Assembly: GCF_017896165.1 (NCBI RefSeq)
Contig: NZ_JAFCNB010000005.1
Span: forward strand, 186,001 to 250,000
DNA from: Microbispora oryzae
Lineage (GTDB): Bacteria > Actinomycetota > Actinomycetes > Streptosporangiales > Streptosporangiaceae
DNA: 64,000 nucleotides
Direction of reading: 5' to 3'
Both the position numbers and the translations under genes were made by a program. Positions 49,863 to 58,336 of the stretch are shown here, one piece after another. The notes below the pieces were generated by a model. It did not search any database, was not told where the DNA came from, and saw only the letters and a list, made by a program, of their open reading frames with translations. Position 1 is the stretch's first letter, and each line of letters opens with the position of its first letter.

Positions 49863-50588
49863 GTGTCGGTTCAGCGTGGGAAATACGGTGTGGACGCCCC
49901 CGCGGTGCTCGCCGGAATGGCGGCCGGCGGCGTCGCCGAGATCGCCCTGGCGTTCGTGCTGTTCGCGGTCGGCTGGCCCATCCCGGCGGTCGTCCTTCTC
50001 ATCGGCGGAGCGGTGCTGGCGGTCAGCGCCGTGATCTACGCTCACACCACTCTGCGCGGGAAGTTCCGGGTGTGGGACGGCGAACTGGACAGGCTCGGCC
50101 TCCGGGGCGACGAGCACGTCCTCGATCTCGGCTGTGGGCGGGGACTCGTCCTGCTCAAGGCCGCGGCGCGGCTGCCGGACGGCAGGGTCACCGGTCTCGA
50201 CCTGTGGACCGGCGACCAGTCGGGCAACAGCCAGGAGGCCACCCGGGCGAACGCCCGGGCCGAGGGCGTCGCCGACCGCGTGGAGCTGGAAACCGGCGAC
50301 ATGCGGGCGCTGCCGTTCCCGGACGCGTCCTTCGACCTCATCGTGTCGAGCCTCGCCATCCACAACATCCCGGACGCCGCCGACCGGGCGACAGCCGTGC
50401 GTGAGGCGTACCGCGTGCTGCGGCCGGGGGGCCGGCTGCGCGTCGCCGACTTCCGCCACGCCCGCGACTACGCCGAGGTGCTCCGCGAGTGCGGGGCGGT
50501 GGACATCGAGGTGCGCGACCTCGGCTGGCGCTTCTGGTACGGCGGCCCGCACGCGAAGACGGCCATGCTCGCCGCCACCCGCCCCTGA
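49863..50588 (+). CDS. Membrane-anchored class I methyltransferase
   Basis: 241 residues from GTG 49863. Two membrane helices (about 14-36 and 40-60) precede a cytosolic methyltransferase: VLDLGCGRGLVLLKAA, VTGLDLWTGDQSGN, ETGDMRALPFPDASFDLIVSS and VLRPGGRLRVADF. The GDMRALPFPD step and the anchored form resemble quinone- or lipid-modifying enzymes, but the substrate is unknown. TAGAAA 6 nt before the GTG is a weak -10 for a leaderless message. It is divergent from the ferritin-like gene. Confidence 0.9.
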   Translation: MSVQRGKYGVDAPAVLAGMAAGGVAEIALAFVLFAVGWPIPAVVLLIGGAVLAVSAVIYAHTTLRGKFRVWDGELDRLGLRGDEHVLDLGCGRGLVLLKAAARLPDGRVTGLDLWTGDQSGNSQEATRANARAEGVADRVELETGDMRALPFPDASFDLIVSSLAIHNIPDAADRATAVREAYRVLRPGGRLRVADFRHARDYAEVLRECGAVDIEVRDLGWRFWYGGPHAKTAMLAATRP

Positions 50589-50632
50589 CCCGCCGCCCGG
50601 CTCAGGCGGGCCGGACGGCGTGGGCGGACAGG

Positions 50633-51127
50633 TCAGAAGGAGTGGCGGTAGTAGGAGCCCCAGTCGAGGTCGCGGGTGGTGCCTTCGCCGAGGTGGACGC
50701 GGAAGCCGTCGAAGCCGCCGCCCCGGCCGTAGGAGAAGCGCCACTCGCCCGTGCCGCGGGTGGTGAAGCGGTGACCCAGGTGCCAGCCCCGGTCGTCGTG
50801 GTACCAGAAGTCCACGTAGGTCGACTGGCCGTCGCGGTCACGGTCCCAGGCCGTGATGTCGAAGTAGTAGCGGCCGCCGGAGAAGTACCAGTAGCCCTTG
50901 TAGAACGACCGCTCCCCACGGGACTCGCCCCGCCCGAAGGAGGAGTAGCCGGAGAACCAGTGCTTGACGTACTGCGCGGACTGCGCGGACTGCGCGGACG
51001 ACGCCGACGCCGCGCTCGCGGTGCTCGTGGCGCTCGCGGTGGCCGCCTGGGCCGGGGCCGCCGCGGCGCCGGCCGCCAGGGCGCCGGCGAGGACCGTACC
51101 GGCGAGAACGCTGCTGAGCTTGCGCAT
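50633..51127 (-). CDS. Small secreted protein rich in aromatic residues
   Basis: 164 residues. A signal peptide (LAGTVLAGALAAGAAAAPAQA) precedes an Ala/Ser/Thr stretch with the repeat AQSAQSAQ, then a domain rich in Tyr, Trp, Gly, Asp and Arg (FSGGRYYFDITAWDRDRDGQ, VDFWYHDDRGWHLGHRF). The pattern suggests a small beta-sandwich, perhaps ligand- or surface-binding. AAGGAAG lies 10 nt before ATG 51127. I do not recognise the family. The 384-bp gap to 51511 holds no gene that I can support. Confidence 0.75.
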   Translation of the reverse strand: MRKLSSVLAGTVLAGALAAGAAAAPAQAATASATSTASAASASSAQSAQSAQYVKHWFSGYSSFGRGESRGERSFYKGYWYFSGGRYYFDITAWDRDRDGQSTYVDFWYHDDRGWHLGHRFTTRGTGEWRFSYGRGGGFDGFRVHLGEGTTRDLDWGSYYRHSF

Positions 51128-51511
51128 GAGGGTGAACTTCCTTCGTGTGAAACCACTCGGCCCCCACGGGCCGACCTGTCGTCCGGGGCGTTTGACGGTG
51201 CCGTCCGCTCCGGACGACGATCACACTAGGAAGACCCGCTCCGCCGTTCTGCGCACAAATCCACACAACAGCCCGAACGTGCACAACGACACAGAACAGC
51301 GATAGGCGTCCTCGGCCTCCCTCACCCCAGGTGAGCCGGTTCGGCTCGGCCTCGAGGACACGAAGAACATCTCGCCGGCGAGACCCGGCGGGCCGGGCAC
51401 CTGCAAGATCATCAAGCTGCGCTATGGTCGGGAGTTGCCGGGGTGCGCCGATCGGCCCCGGATCGCGGCTACCCCCCTCGCGGTGCTCGCTTCCAGAAGG
51501 GGCCGCTCCCC

Positions 51512-51985
51512 ATGTCCGACCTTCTCCTCGCCCTGGACAACCTCCGGAAGGCCTACAACCACCACGACCTCGACGCGCTGGCGAGATGCTTCGCCCCGGG
51601 GGCCATACTGGTGGCCCCCGACGGCATCGGGGACGGACGGGAGGAGACCGCCTCCTACTACGCCCAGTTCATCGAGGCGTTCCCCGACACCCGGGTCACC
51701 GTGCAGACGCTGGTGGAGACCGGCGACATCCTGGTCTCGGAATACACGATCAGCGGCACCCACATGGGCCCCTACCTGATCCCGGGCGGAGGGCTGCTCC
51801 AACCCAGCGGGCGCCGGATCATCGTCCGGGCGTGCTGCCTGTCCCAGGTGCAGGACGGGCTGATCAGCAGCCACCGGATCTACTACGACCAGGCCGAGCT
51901 GGCCGCGCAACTCGGCGGCTCCCTCTGCTTCGACGAGGACCTGGACGGGGACCCGGACGGGGACCCGGCCGAGAACCGGGTCTGA
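51512..51985 (+). CDS. SnoaL-like / NTF2-fold protein
   Basis: 157 residues from ATG 51512 (AAGGGG about 10 nt upstream). LLLALDNLRKAYNHHDLDAL, FAPGAILVAPDGIGDGREET and YYAQFIEAFPDTRVTVQTLV are typical of SnoaL-type polyketide cyclase or ester-cyclase-like folds; SEYTISGTHMGPY forms the later strands. Many members are small hydrolases or isomerases, others have no activity. An acidic tail (LDGDPDGDPAENR) follows. It stands alone. Confidence 0.8.
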   Translation: MSDLLLALDNLRKAYNHHDLDALARCFAPGAILVAPDGIGDGREETASYYAQFIEAFPDTRVTVQTLVETGDILVSEYTISGTHMGPYLIPGGGLLQPSGRRIIVRACCLSQVQDGLISSHRIYYDQAELAAQLGGSLCFDEDLDGDPDGDPAENRV

Positions 51986-52188
51986 GGCGGCGACCGGCGC
52001 CGGATCATCGCTCATCCGGAAAGATCGGTAGATGTCGCCCATCTTTACCTATTTGCCGTTTCCGGTGGCCGCGATGGCATTGGCCGCCGGACGAGCGCGG
52101 CATTGACCGGCTGGCATTACTGGGACCTGACATTCCGCCGGGTAGCGTCGTTCAGGACAGTACGCCCGAAAAGGATGAAGGCGCGTAT

Positions 52189-52566
52189 ATGACGATGCAG
52201 CTTGAGATTGCCGTCAGTGACCACCGGCCGGTCACCATCGTGACCGTGACCGGGGAGCTCGACATCGCGACCGGAGACCTCTTCCGCGACGCGATCAGGG
52301 ATCTCCTTCTTCAAGGACGTACCCGAATCGTGATCGACACGTCCGAACTGGGATTCTGCGACTCCTCGGGCCTGGAGGCCCTGCTCGACGCCAGGGACGC
52401 GACGATGTTCACCGGCGGCGCGATGCGCCTCGCCGGCGTGCACGGCGTGCTATCCGTCGTGCTCGACGCGACCCGTTTGACGGACGTCTTCGTGATCGAC
52501 GCCACACCTGTGGAGTCCGAGGCGGCCCTGCTGCTCGCCAGCCCTCAGGACGTCTCGATGGTCTGA
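52189..52566 (+). CDS. STAS-domain anti-sigma-factor antagonist
   Basis: 125 residues. VTIVTVTGELDIATGDLFRDAI and the switch loop LGFCDSSGLEALL match the RsbV/BldG family; the second Ser of DSSG is the usual phosphorylation site. The unphosphorylated form binds an RsbW-like kinase and frees a sigma factor. GAAGG lies 7-8 nt before ATG 52189. It is one of two STAS genes here; the RsbW-like partner at 54627 is a candidate kinase. Confidence 0.93.
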   Translation: MTMQLEIAVSDHRPVTIVTVTGELDIATGDLFRDAIRDLLLQGRTRIVIDTSELGFCDSSGLEALLDARDATMFTGGAMRLAGVHGVLSVVLDATRLTDVFVIDATPVESEAALLLASPQDVSMV

Positions 52567-52614
52567 GGCCCCCGGGGAGAACCACCTCCCCGTACCAAGC
52601 CTGCGCACGCCTGC

Positions 52615-52654
52615 GGCCCCCGTCCCCTCCCCGATCGGGAGGAGGACGGGGGCC
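52615..52654 (+). terminator. Hairpin terminator after the STAS gene
   Basis: GGCCCCCGTCC pairs with GGACGGGGGCC; inside, CCTCCC pairs with GGGAGG around CGATCG, with one bulged A. It lies 49 bp past the STAS stop. Confidence 0.85.
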
Positions 52655-52670
52655 GTTGTCACGCGGTATC

Positions 52671-52700
52671 ACACAGCGTCACACGGCGTCACACGGCGTC
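52671..52700. repeat. Three tandem 10-bp repeats
   Basis: ACACAGCGTC, ACACGGCGTC and ACACGGCGTC follow each other directly, just before the stop of the YbdK-like gene. Function unknown; possibly replication slippage. Confidence 0.8.
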
Positions 52701-52728
52701 ACGGCGGGCCGCCGGCGGCCGGGCCGGG

Positions 52729-53940
52729 TCAGGGGAACGACGGGCAGGACAGGTCCTCGGTCTGCCGGACAAGCAGGTCGGCGACGTCGGGCAGATGGAC
52801 GCGCCGCAGGTAGGCGGCCCGCTGCCGGGCCGCGCCCGACCCGATACGGCGGAGCCGGCGCAGGCTCTCCGTCACCGGCCGCCAGTCGCCGCTGTCCTCC
52901 AGGGCGGCGCGCACGTGGTTGACCAGCCGCCCGACCAGGCGCCACGCGGGCATCAACCGGCCGGAGAACAGGTCGAGCCCAGCGCCCTCCACGCCGTCCC
53001 TGGCTGCCCGCCAGTAGGCCGCCCGGAGCAGGCAGTCGTCCACGGCCGGAGCCGGGATCCCCGCCCGGAGGTCCCGCAGCGCGGTCGCCACCAGGGCGCG
53101 GACCAGACCGGCGATCGTCACGGTCTCCTCCGCCGTGGCGCAGGTGTCGGCCGTACGGAACTCGACCGTCGGCACGTGATCGGAGAGCCGGACGTACCAG
53201 TAGATCATCCCGCGGTCCATCAGCGCGCCGCTCGCCAGCATCGCGTCGACGAGCCGCTCGTAGTGTCCCAGCGAACGGAAGTACGGCGGGGGCTCCGCGC
53301 TGGGCCACCGTCCGAGTACGACCGACCGCCAGCTGGCGTATCCGGTGTCGACGCCGTCGGCGAAGGGCGAGTTGCCGGCCAGCGACTGCAGCACGGAGAG
53401 CCAGGGCCGGGCGTGGTTGCTGACCTGGAGCGCCTCCTCCCGGTCGGGCACTCCCACGTGCACGTGGCAGCCGCACACGCCCTGGCCCTGGAGCAGGCCG
53501 CGGAACTCCCGCGCCATGGCCAGATAGCGGGGGCAGACCGTCAGCGGGGGTATGCCGGGGTTGCCGAGCAGGGCCGTGCCGGAGGCGGCCACCCCCACGC
53601 CGACCGCCCGGGCCGCCGCGGCCAGCGCCGTACGGGTCTCCAGCAGGTCGCCGAGCAGCGCCCGCAGGTCGGTGTGGACGGCACTGTTGGTCTCGAGTTG
53701 AAACCGGGTCAGCTCGTGGACGAGACGGGGGGCCACCCGGTCGGGCACGCGGCGGAGCACCTCCTCCGCGGCCGGGACCACGCGCCCGCTGACCGGGTCG
53801 ATGAGCAGGAACTCCTCCTCGACCCCGATGGTGAGCGGCGCCGTGGAGACGCGGGACGACCGGGGCGCGACCAGGACCGCCAGCCGATCGGCCCCTCGCG
53901 CTTCCCGTGTCACGTCATGCATGAGCGGTCTTTCATCCAC
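52729..53940 (-). CDS. Carboxylate-amine ligase, YbdK/GCS2 family
   Basis: 403 residues. TIGVEEEFLLIDP at the start, the ATP-site residues in LETNSAVHTDLRAL, CGCHVHVGVPDREEAL, WRSVVLGRWP and PTVEFRTADTCAT are signatures of the glutamate-cysteine-ligase-like family 2. Members have weak gamma-glutamylcysteine activity; in actinomycetes the real amine substrate is generally unknown. The start is uncertain: GTG 53940 sits too close to AAGGAG, and an ATG at 53922 is as likely. The gap 53941-54160 contains no gene. Confidence 0.92.
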   Translation of the reverse strand: MDERPLMHDVTREARGADRLAVLVAPRSSRVSTAPLTIGVEEEFLLIDPVSGRVVPAAEEVLRRVPDRVAPRLVHELTRFQLETNSAVHTDLRALLGDLLETRTALAAAARAVGVGVAASGTALLGNPGIPPLTVCPRYLAMAREFRGLLQGQGVCGCHVHVGVPDREEALQVSNHARPWLSVLQSLAGNSPFADGVDTGYASWRSVVLGRWPSAEPPPYFRSLGHYERLVDAMLASGALMDRGMIYWYVRLSDHVPTVEFRTADTCATAEETVTIAGLVRALVATALRDLRAGIPAPAVDDCLLRAAYWRAARDGVEGAGLDLFSGRLMPAWRLVGRLVNHVRAALEDSGDWRPVTESLRRLRRIGSGAARQRAAYLRRVHLPDVADLLVRQTEDLSCPSFP

Positions 53941-54160
53941 ATCTCCTTCGGGAAATCACCAGGTCGGTCCCCCGAGGCAGTGGACAAAAACCGCGCATGC
54001 CCTTTCTTGCCGGACCCTTGGCGACGGTCAAGGAATCACCTTTCCCAGGGCGCACGCCGGGCCCAGGGATCACTCCAGGCCACGTTCGGGCCGCTCGATG
54101 GAGACGACCCCGATGCCGGTAGGATGGGGCGGTCATTTTCGGCCCTTGACGAGGGGAACC

Positions 54161-54592
54161 GTGACCGACGCCGTCGTACTGTCTCCGGCCGAGGTGCCCG
54201 GCGAACCGCCCGGCGACCTGGTCGCCGTCGCGTTGGCCGGTTCTCTGGACTTCACCAACGCCGACCGCTTCGGTGCCGACCTGCGTGCCGCCGCCGACCG
54301 CGGATGCCGGACGCTGATCCTCGACATGAGCGGTCTCGACTTCTGCGACTCCACGGGGCTCCGGGTGCTGCTCAAGGCACGCACACGGCTGGAGCAGCAG
54401 GGCACGGAACTGGTACTCGCCGAGCTGAACGCCCGGCTGACCAGGATCTTCACGGTCACCGGCCTCGTCCGCGCGTTCACCGTCGCGCCGACCTTCGGGG
54501 CCGCCCTCGGCGCGACGCGACCCCGGTCGTCGTCGGACGGAACGGATCGGTACGGGGGTGACCCGGGCGAACGACACGACGGGCGCGGATGA
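54161..54592 (+). CDS. STAS-domain anti-sigma-factor antagonist
   Basis: 143 residues from GTG 54161 (GAGGGGAACC just before). DLVAVALAGSLDFTNADRFG and LDFCDSTGLRVLLKARTRL carry the STAS fold and the phosphorylatable Ser in DSTG. The C-terminal tail (TRPRSSSDGTDRYGGD) looks disordered. It is followed after 34 bp by an RsbW-like ATPase gene, so the pair is a classic antagonist/anti-sigma module. Confidence 0.93.
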   Translation: MTDAVVLSPAEVPGEPPGDLVAVALAGSLDFTNADRFGADLRAAADRGCRTLILDMSGLDFCDSTGLRVLLKARTRLEQQGTELVLAELNARLTRIFTVTGLVRAFTVAPTFGAALGATRPRSSSDGTDRYGGDPGERHDGRG

Positions 54593-54626
54593 TCGCGGAG
54601 GACGGACAGGTCGAGGAGGACAGGTG

Positions 54627-55049
54627 GTGGATCACCACCGGCAGTGGCCGATCACGGATGACCTCGCCACGCTGCGCGAGCACGTGCAGACCTACGCGCG
54701 GCGGGCCGGGCTGAGCGGCGCACGCCTGGACGATCTCGTCATCGCCGCCAACGAGGCCGCCATCAACGTGCTCGAACACGGCGGCGGCACCGGCGTGCTC
54801 GCCATCTCCCACGACGACGACGCGCTGGCCGTCGAGGTGACGGACAACGTCGGCGTCCTCCAGCCGAGCGCCCTGCCCGCCGACCGGCCCACGGCGCGCG
54901 CGGACCGCGGATACGGCCTGTGGCTGATGGGCGAGCTCTGCGACACCGTCAGCATCGAGCAGGCACGGGGCGGGTCGCTGGTCCGCCTGTCCATGCGGCT
55001 GGCCGGCTCCGGCGTGGACCCCGATCCCGATCCCGACCCGGGACCCTGA
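54627..55049 (+). CDS. RsbW-like serine kinase / anti-sigma factor (HATPase)
   Basis: About 140 residues. I chose GTG 54627, 7 nt after GGAGG (54624 possible); an earlier frame start at 54558 overlaps the STAS gene. The GHKL ATPase marks are IAANEAAINVLEHGGG (N box), VTDNVG (G1) and DRGYGLWLMGELCDTV (G2). Such proteins bind a sigma factor or phosphorylate the STAS partner. No sigma gene is adjacent. The C terminus is a short Asp-Pro repeat (DPDPDPDPGP). Confidence 0.92.
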   Translation: MDHHRQWPITDDLATLREHVQTYARRAGLSGARLDDLVIAANEAAINVLEHGGGTGVLAISHDDDALAVEVTDNVGVLQPSALPADRPTARADRGYGLWLMGELCDTVSIEQARGGSLVRLSMRLAGSGVDPDPDPDPGP

Positions 55050-55200
55050 GACCCCGGCCCGGCCCTCCCCGCGCGGACCCAGGCCGTGCATTGGAGTTGG
55101 CCCTTGTTATCGTCCCGATCCCGTAAATCGGGCCGATCAGACCAGCCCCTCGGCATAACCTGGGTCCGCGACCAGGGACGTCCTCAATCGCTCTCCATCG

Positions 55201-55392
55201 CTACTTGAGGTACGCCCACGACGCGGCTGCCACCGCGATCAGGACGCAGAGGCGGATGGTCCGGGGGGTGCTGTCGACGACGTCCCGGACCGCTCTCGCC
55301 ACCTCTCCGACCCACGAACCGAACTCCGGGTCCTGAAAGCGCTCCCCCTGACGGCGTCCCCCGCTTCCGCGGGGCCGGATGGTAGTAGTCAT
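55201..55392 (-). CDS. Small single-helix membrane protein
   Basis: 63 residues. ATG 55392 follows GGGGAGGGGG, a strong ribosome site. A basic N-terminal part (TTIRPRGSGGRRQG) and EFGSWVGEVARAVRDVVDSTPR lead to one C-terminal membrane helix (TIRLCVLIAVAAASWAYLK). A tail-anchored small protein of unknown function. Longer frames to 55620 are not supported. Confidence 0.65.
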   Translation of the reverse strand: MTTTIRPRGSGGRRQGERFQDPEFGSWVGEVARAVRDVVDSTPRTIRLCVLIAVAAASWAYLK

Positions 55393-55999
55393 CGTGTCCC
55401 CCTCCCCATATGTTCCAGACAGCTGTTCCCGGGCCGGATCGCCGCGCCCCCTCCGCCGCCGGTGCGCCGCGTCCGATCGCTCTCCGATCAGCCTGCGCCG
55501 CTCCGGCCCGGTGGGAAGGTCCTCCGGACCCGTTGAATGCATGGTCACAGGTGACACACCGCGACGCAACGAATGCGAGCGGCATTCGGCTTCACCTACG
55601 AAGAGTGACGGCGGCATCACGGGTCGCTATGCACTTTGGACCGCATATGTCCACCAATAGGCGATTCTCTGTCTGATTTGTCCGGTGCCCTTTCCGGAAA
55701 TTTGGCACGCCACGCGACACGCCGCGATTTTTCTGAGCCCGTCGTACACGGACTGTCATCACGGCACCGAAGTGCCGGAAGCACCCGCGAACACCGCCCG
55801 TCACCGGGGGCGGGCGAGCAGCCACCCCATATGTAGTCACTCCATATGCAGCCACTCCATATGACGAGCCGTACGGAAGACGAGCCGTACAGAGAGCCGA
55901 CCTTCTCCCGGCCCCTGGAATTCATACGCGGTTCAGTCCGCCTCGCCAAGGTGCGTCCGTGCCGGAACGATCTCTCCGGCCGGATGAAGGGCTACCAGC
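55393..55999. other. Gene-free region with CATATG repeats
   Basis: About 600 bp between the small membrane protein and the PHP gene, lower in G+C than its neighbours. It contains three 15-bp repeats (listed next) and further CATATG sites near 55404 and 55645. No gene is visible. Confidence 0.6.
55820..55864. repeat. Three tandem 15-bp repeats with CATATG
   Basis: AGCCACCCCATATGT, AGTCACTCCATATGC and AGCCACTCCATATGA follow one another with exact 15-bp period, 136 bp upstream of the PHP gene. The period of about 1.5 helical turns and the palindromic core look like a regulator array. Confidence 0.75.
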
Positions 56000-57730
56000 A
56001 TGACTCAGGGCCACGGACACCCGCACCCCCATCCCCACGATCATCACCAGGGCGAGTCGCTCGACCAGAGCGAGATGGCGCCGGTCGTCGACATGTCGGT
56101 CGCGGACGAGGAGCTCTCCCCGGCCCAGTTGTCGCGCCGCCAGATGTTCCGGCGGGCCGGGCTGCTCGGCGCCGGCCTCACCGCCGCGGGGGTGATGGGC
56201 GCCCCCGGAGTGGCCGCCGCCGACTCCGACGCCGCGCGCCACCACGTCGACCACGGCGGCGAACGCGAGCCGAGGGACGGCTACCTCTGGCTGGCCGGTG
56301 ACCACCACATCCACACCCAGCACAGCAGCGACGGCATGTACCGCGTGATCGACCACGTGCGGCACGCCAACGCGTACGGCCTGGACTGGATGGTCATCAC
56401 CGACCACGGCAGCGTGGCGCACGCGAAGATCGGCGTGGAGAAGGTCAACCCCGACATCGTCGCCGCCCGCGCCGCGATCAAGGACACCCTGGTCTTCCAG
56501 GGCCTGGAGTGGAACATCCCGGCCGCCGAGCACGGCACCGTGTTCGTCGCCCCCGGCCGCAACGAGGTCGCCACGCTCAAGGAGTTCGAGAACTCCTTCG
56601 ACGGCTCGGTCAAGGGCGCGGGCGCGAGCACCCCGCAGAACGAGGCGCTCGCCATCGCCGGGCTGAACTTCCTGGCCGACGCCGTGCGCCGGCGCCGGGT
56701 GGACGACGCGCTGTTCTTCGCCAACCACCCCGCCCGCAAGGGCATCGACTCCCCGCACGAGATCCGCGGCTGGCGCGACGCGCAGCCCACGATCGCGGTC
56801 GGCATGGAGGGCGCGCCCGGCCACCAGGCGGCCGGCATCGCCAAGCCGAACGGCCCCGGCAGCGGCCGCGGCTACTACGACAACAGCCCCGGCGCCGACT
56901 CCTTCCCCGGCTACCCGCCGGAGAGCTACAAGACATTCGGCGGCTTCGACTGGATGACCTCGACCGTCGGCGGCCTGTGGGACAGCCTCCTGGCCGAGGG
57001 CAAGGCGTGGTGGATCACCGCCAACTCCGACTCGCACACGGTCTTCATGGACACCAGCGACCGCGGCCCGGGCAGCGACTTCGACGCCAACGGCCGGTAC
57101 AACGACCCGGTCTACGCGGGCGTCGCCAACCTCTCCAACGGAGACTTCTGGCCCGGCTTCTACAGCCGCACCCACGTCGGATCCACCGGATTCTCCTACG
57201 GCGCCGTGATGGACGGCCTGCGGCACGGGCGGATCTGGGTCGACCACGGCGGCCTGATCAGCGGCCTGGTCGTCCGGGCCCGCGCGGCCGGCCAGCCCGG
57301 GGTGACCCTGGGCGACACGCTCCAGGTCCGCAGGGGCGCCCAGGTCGAGGTGAGCATCGAGATCACGCTGGCCAACCGGCCCAACTGGGCGCAGTTCGTG
57401 CCCACCCTGGCCCGCGTCGACGTGATCCAGGGCGACGTCACCGGCCCGGTCTCCGACAAGGACGCCTTCACGACCCCGGCGACCAAGGTCGTCCAGTCGT
57501 TCGAGGTGGGCAAGAACTCCGGCACCGTGAGCTTCACCTACAAGCTGGGCGCCGTCGACCGGCCGGTCTACGTCCGCCTGCGCGGCACGGACGGCAACCG
57601 GACCGCTCCCGGCCTGATGGGCGCGTCGGTCGACCCGCACGGCCCGCAGATCGACGTCTTCGGCGACGCCGACCCGTGGAAGGACCTGTGGTTCTACAGC
57701 AACCCGATCTGGATCCTGCCCCGCCGATGA
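56000..57730 (+). CDS. Tat-exported PHP-domain phosphoesterase
   Basis: 576 residues. GAAGGG lies 8 nt before ATG 56000. A 44-residue His-rich n-region (GHGHPHPHPHDHHQ) precedes a twin-arginine signal: SRRQMFRRAGLLGAGLTAAG, cut near VAAA. The PHP domain (about 95-420) carries the metal motifs GDHHIHTQHSSDG (His103, His105), ITDHG, GLEWN, NHPARKG and NSDSHT. The last 150 residues are beta-rich, likely a binding domain. Members hydrolyse phosphoesters with two or three metals; substrate unknown. Its stop overlaps the next gene (ATGA). Confidence 0.9.
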   Translation: MTQGHGHPHPHPHDHHQGESLDQSEMAPVVDMSVADEELSPAQLSRRQMFRRAGLLGAGLTAAGVMGAPGVAAADSDAARHHVDHGGEREPRDGYLWLAGDHHIHTQHSSDGMYRVIDHVRHANAYGLDWMVITDHGSVAHAKIGVEKVNPDIVAARAAIKDTLVFQGLEWNIPAAEHGTVFVAPGRNEVATLKEFENSFDGSVKGAGASTPQNEALAIAGLNFLADAVRRRRVDDALFFANHPARKGIDSPHEIRGWRDAQPTIAVGMEGAPGHQAAGIAKPNGPGSGRGYYDNSPGADSFPGYPPESYKTFGGFDWMTSTVGGLWDSLLAEGKAWWITANSDSHTVFMDTSDRGPGSDFDANGRYNDPVYAGVANLSNGDFWPGFYSRTHVGSTGFSYGAVMDGLRHGRIWVDHGGLISGLVVRARAAGQPGVTLGDTLQVRRGAQVEVSIEITLANRPNWAQFVPTLARVDVIQGDVTGPVSDKDAFTTPATKVVQSFEVGKNSGTVSFTYKLGAVDRPVYVRLRGTDGNRTAPGLMGASVDPHGPQIDVFGDADPWKDLWFYSNPIWILPRR

Positions 57731-58308
57731 TCCTCGGCGTCGACGCCGGATCGCGTACGGTCCCCGAGGCCGAGCACCTTCTCCACGCCGTGGTGGAGGC
57801 GCTCGGCCTGCCGGACGACGTGATCGGCTGCACCCACTTCGTCCGCACCGGCACGCCCCACGTCGCGTGCTCGGTCGCCGTCCCCGGGCCGGTCGATCTC
57901 GCCGGGCTCACCATCACACTCACCACCACGCTCACCACCGCACTCCCCGCCGGGGTGTCGGCCGCGCTCGCGGACGCCCGTACCGGCCCGGACTCCGAGG
58001 GAGCCGCGCTGGCCGCGGCGGAGCACGCGGGACGGACGTCGGGCCGGATCGCGCTGTTCCCCGGCCGGAGCGCCCTCGTGGGCACCTTGACCGTCGGCGA
58101 CCTGCTGGCGCGGTCGGCCGTCGAGCGGGTGCTGGTCCTGGCACAGCCGGATCCGCCTGCTCCCGGCGCGGCGGTGGACACGAGAGATCACGTCCGCCCG
58201 GTCTGGCGCGACACCGTGATGACCCTGCTCACCATGCCGGCCGCGGGCGGCCTGCTGGTGCCCGCGGAGGTGCCCGACCCCACCCCCTGCTGCGCCGACC
58301 ACGCCTGA
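57727..58308 (+). CDS. Hypothetical protein coupled to the PHP gene
   Basis: 193 residues, start ATG overlapping the PHP stop. No signal peptide or membrane helix. GLPDDVIGCTHFVRTGTPHVACSV and LTITLTTTLTTALPAG are visible features; the C terminus ends PTPCCADHA, with a Cys pair and His that could bind metal. Coupling suggests that it works with the exported phosphoesterase, perhaps in its assembly or metal loading; that is inference. Family not recognised. Confidence 0.65.
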   Translation: MILGVDAGSRTVPEAEHLLHAVVEALGLPDDVIGCTHFVRTGTPHVACSVAVPGPVDLAGLTITLTTTLTTALPAGVSAALADARTGPDSEGAALAAAEHAGRTSGRIALFPGRSALVGTLTVGDLLARSAVERVLVLAQPDPPAPGAAVDTRDHVRPVWRDTVMTLLTMPAAGGLLVPAEVPDPTPCCADHA

Positions 58309-58336
58309 GGCCGTCCCGCGCGTTCCAGGCGGGCTC

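Noticed and set aside
55201-55620. 139-residue version of the small membrane protein
   Set aside because: The extra 76 residues lack protein-like composition, and the strong ribosome site marks the ATG at 55392.
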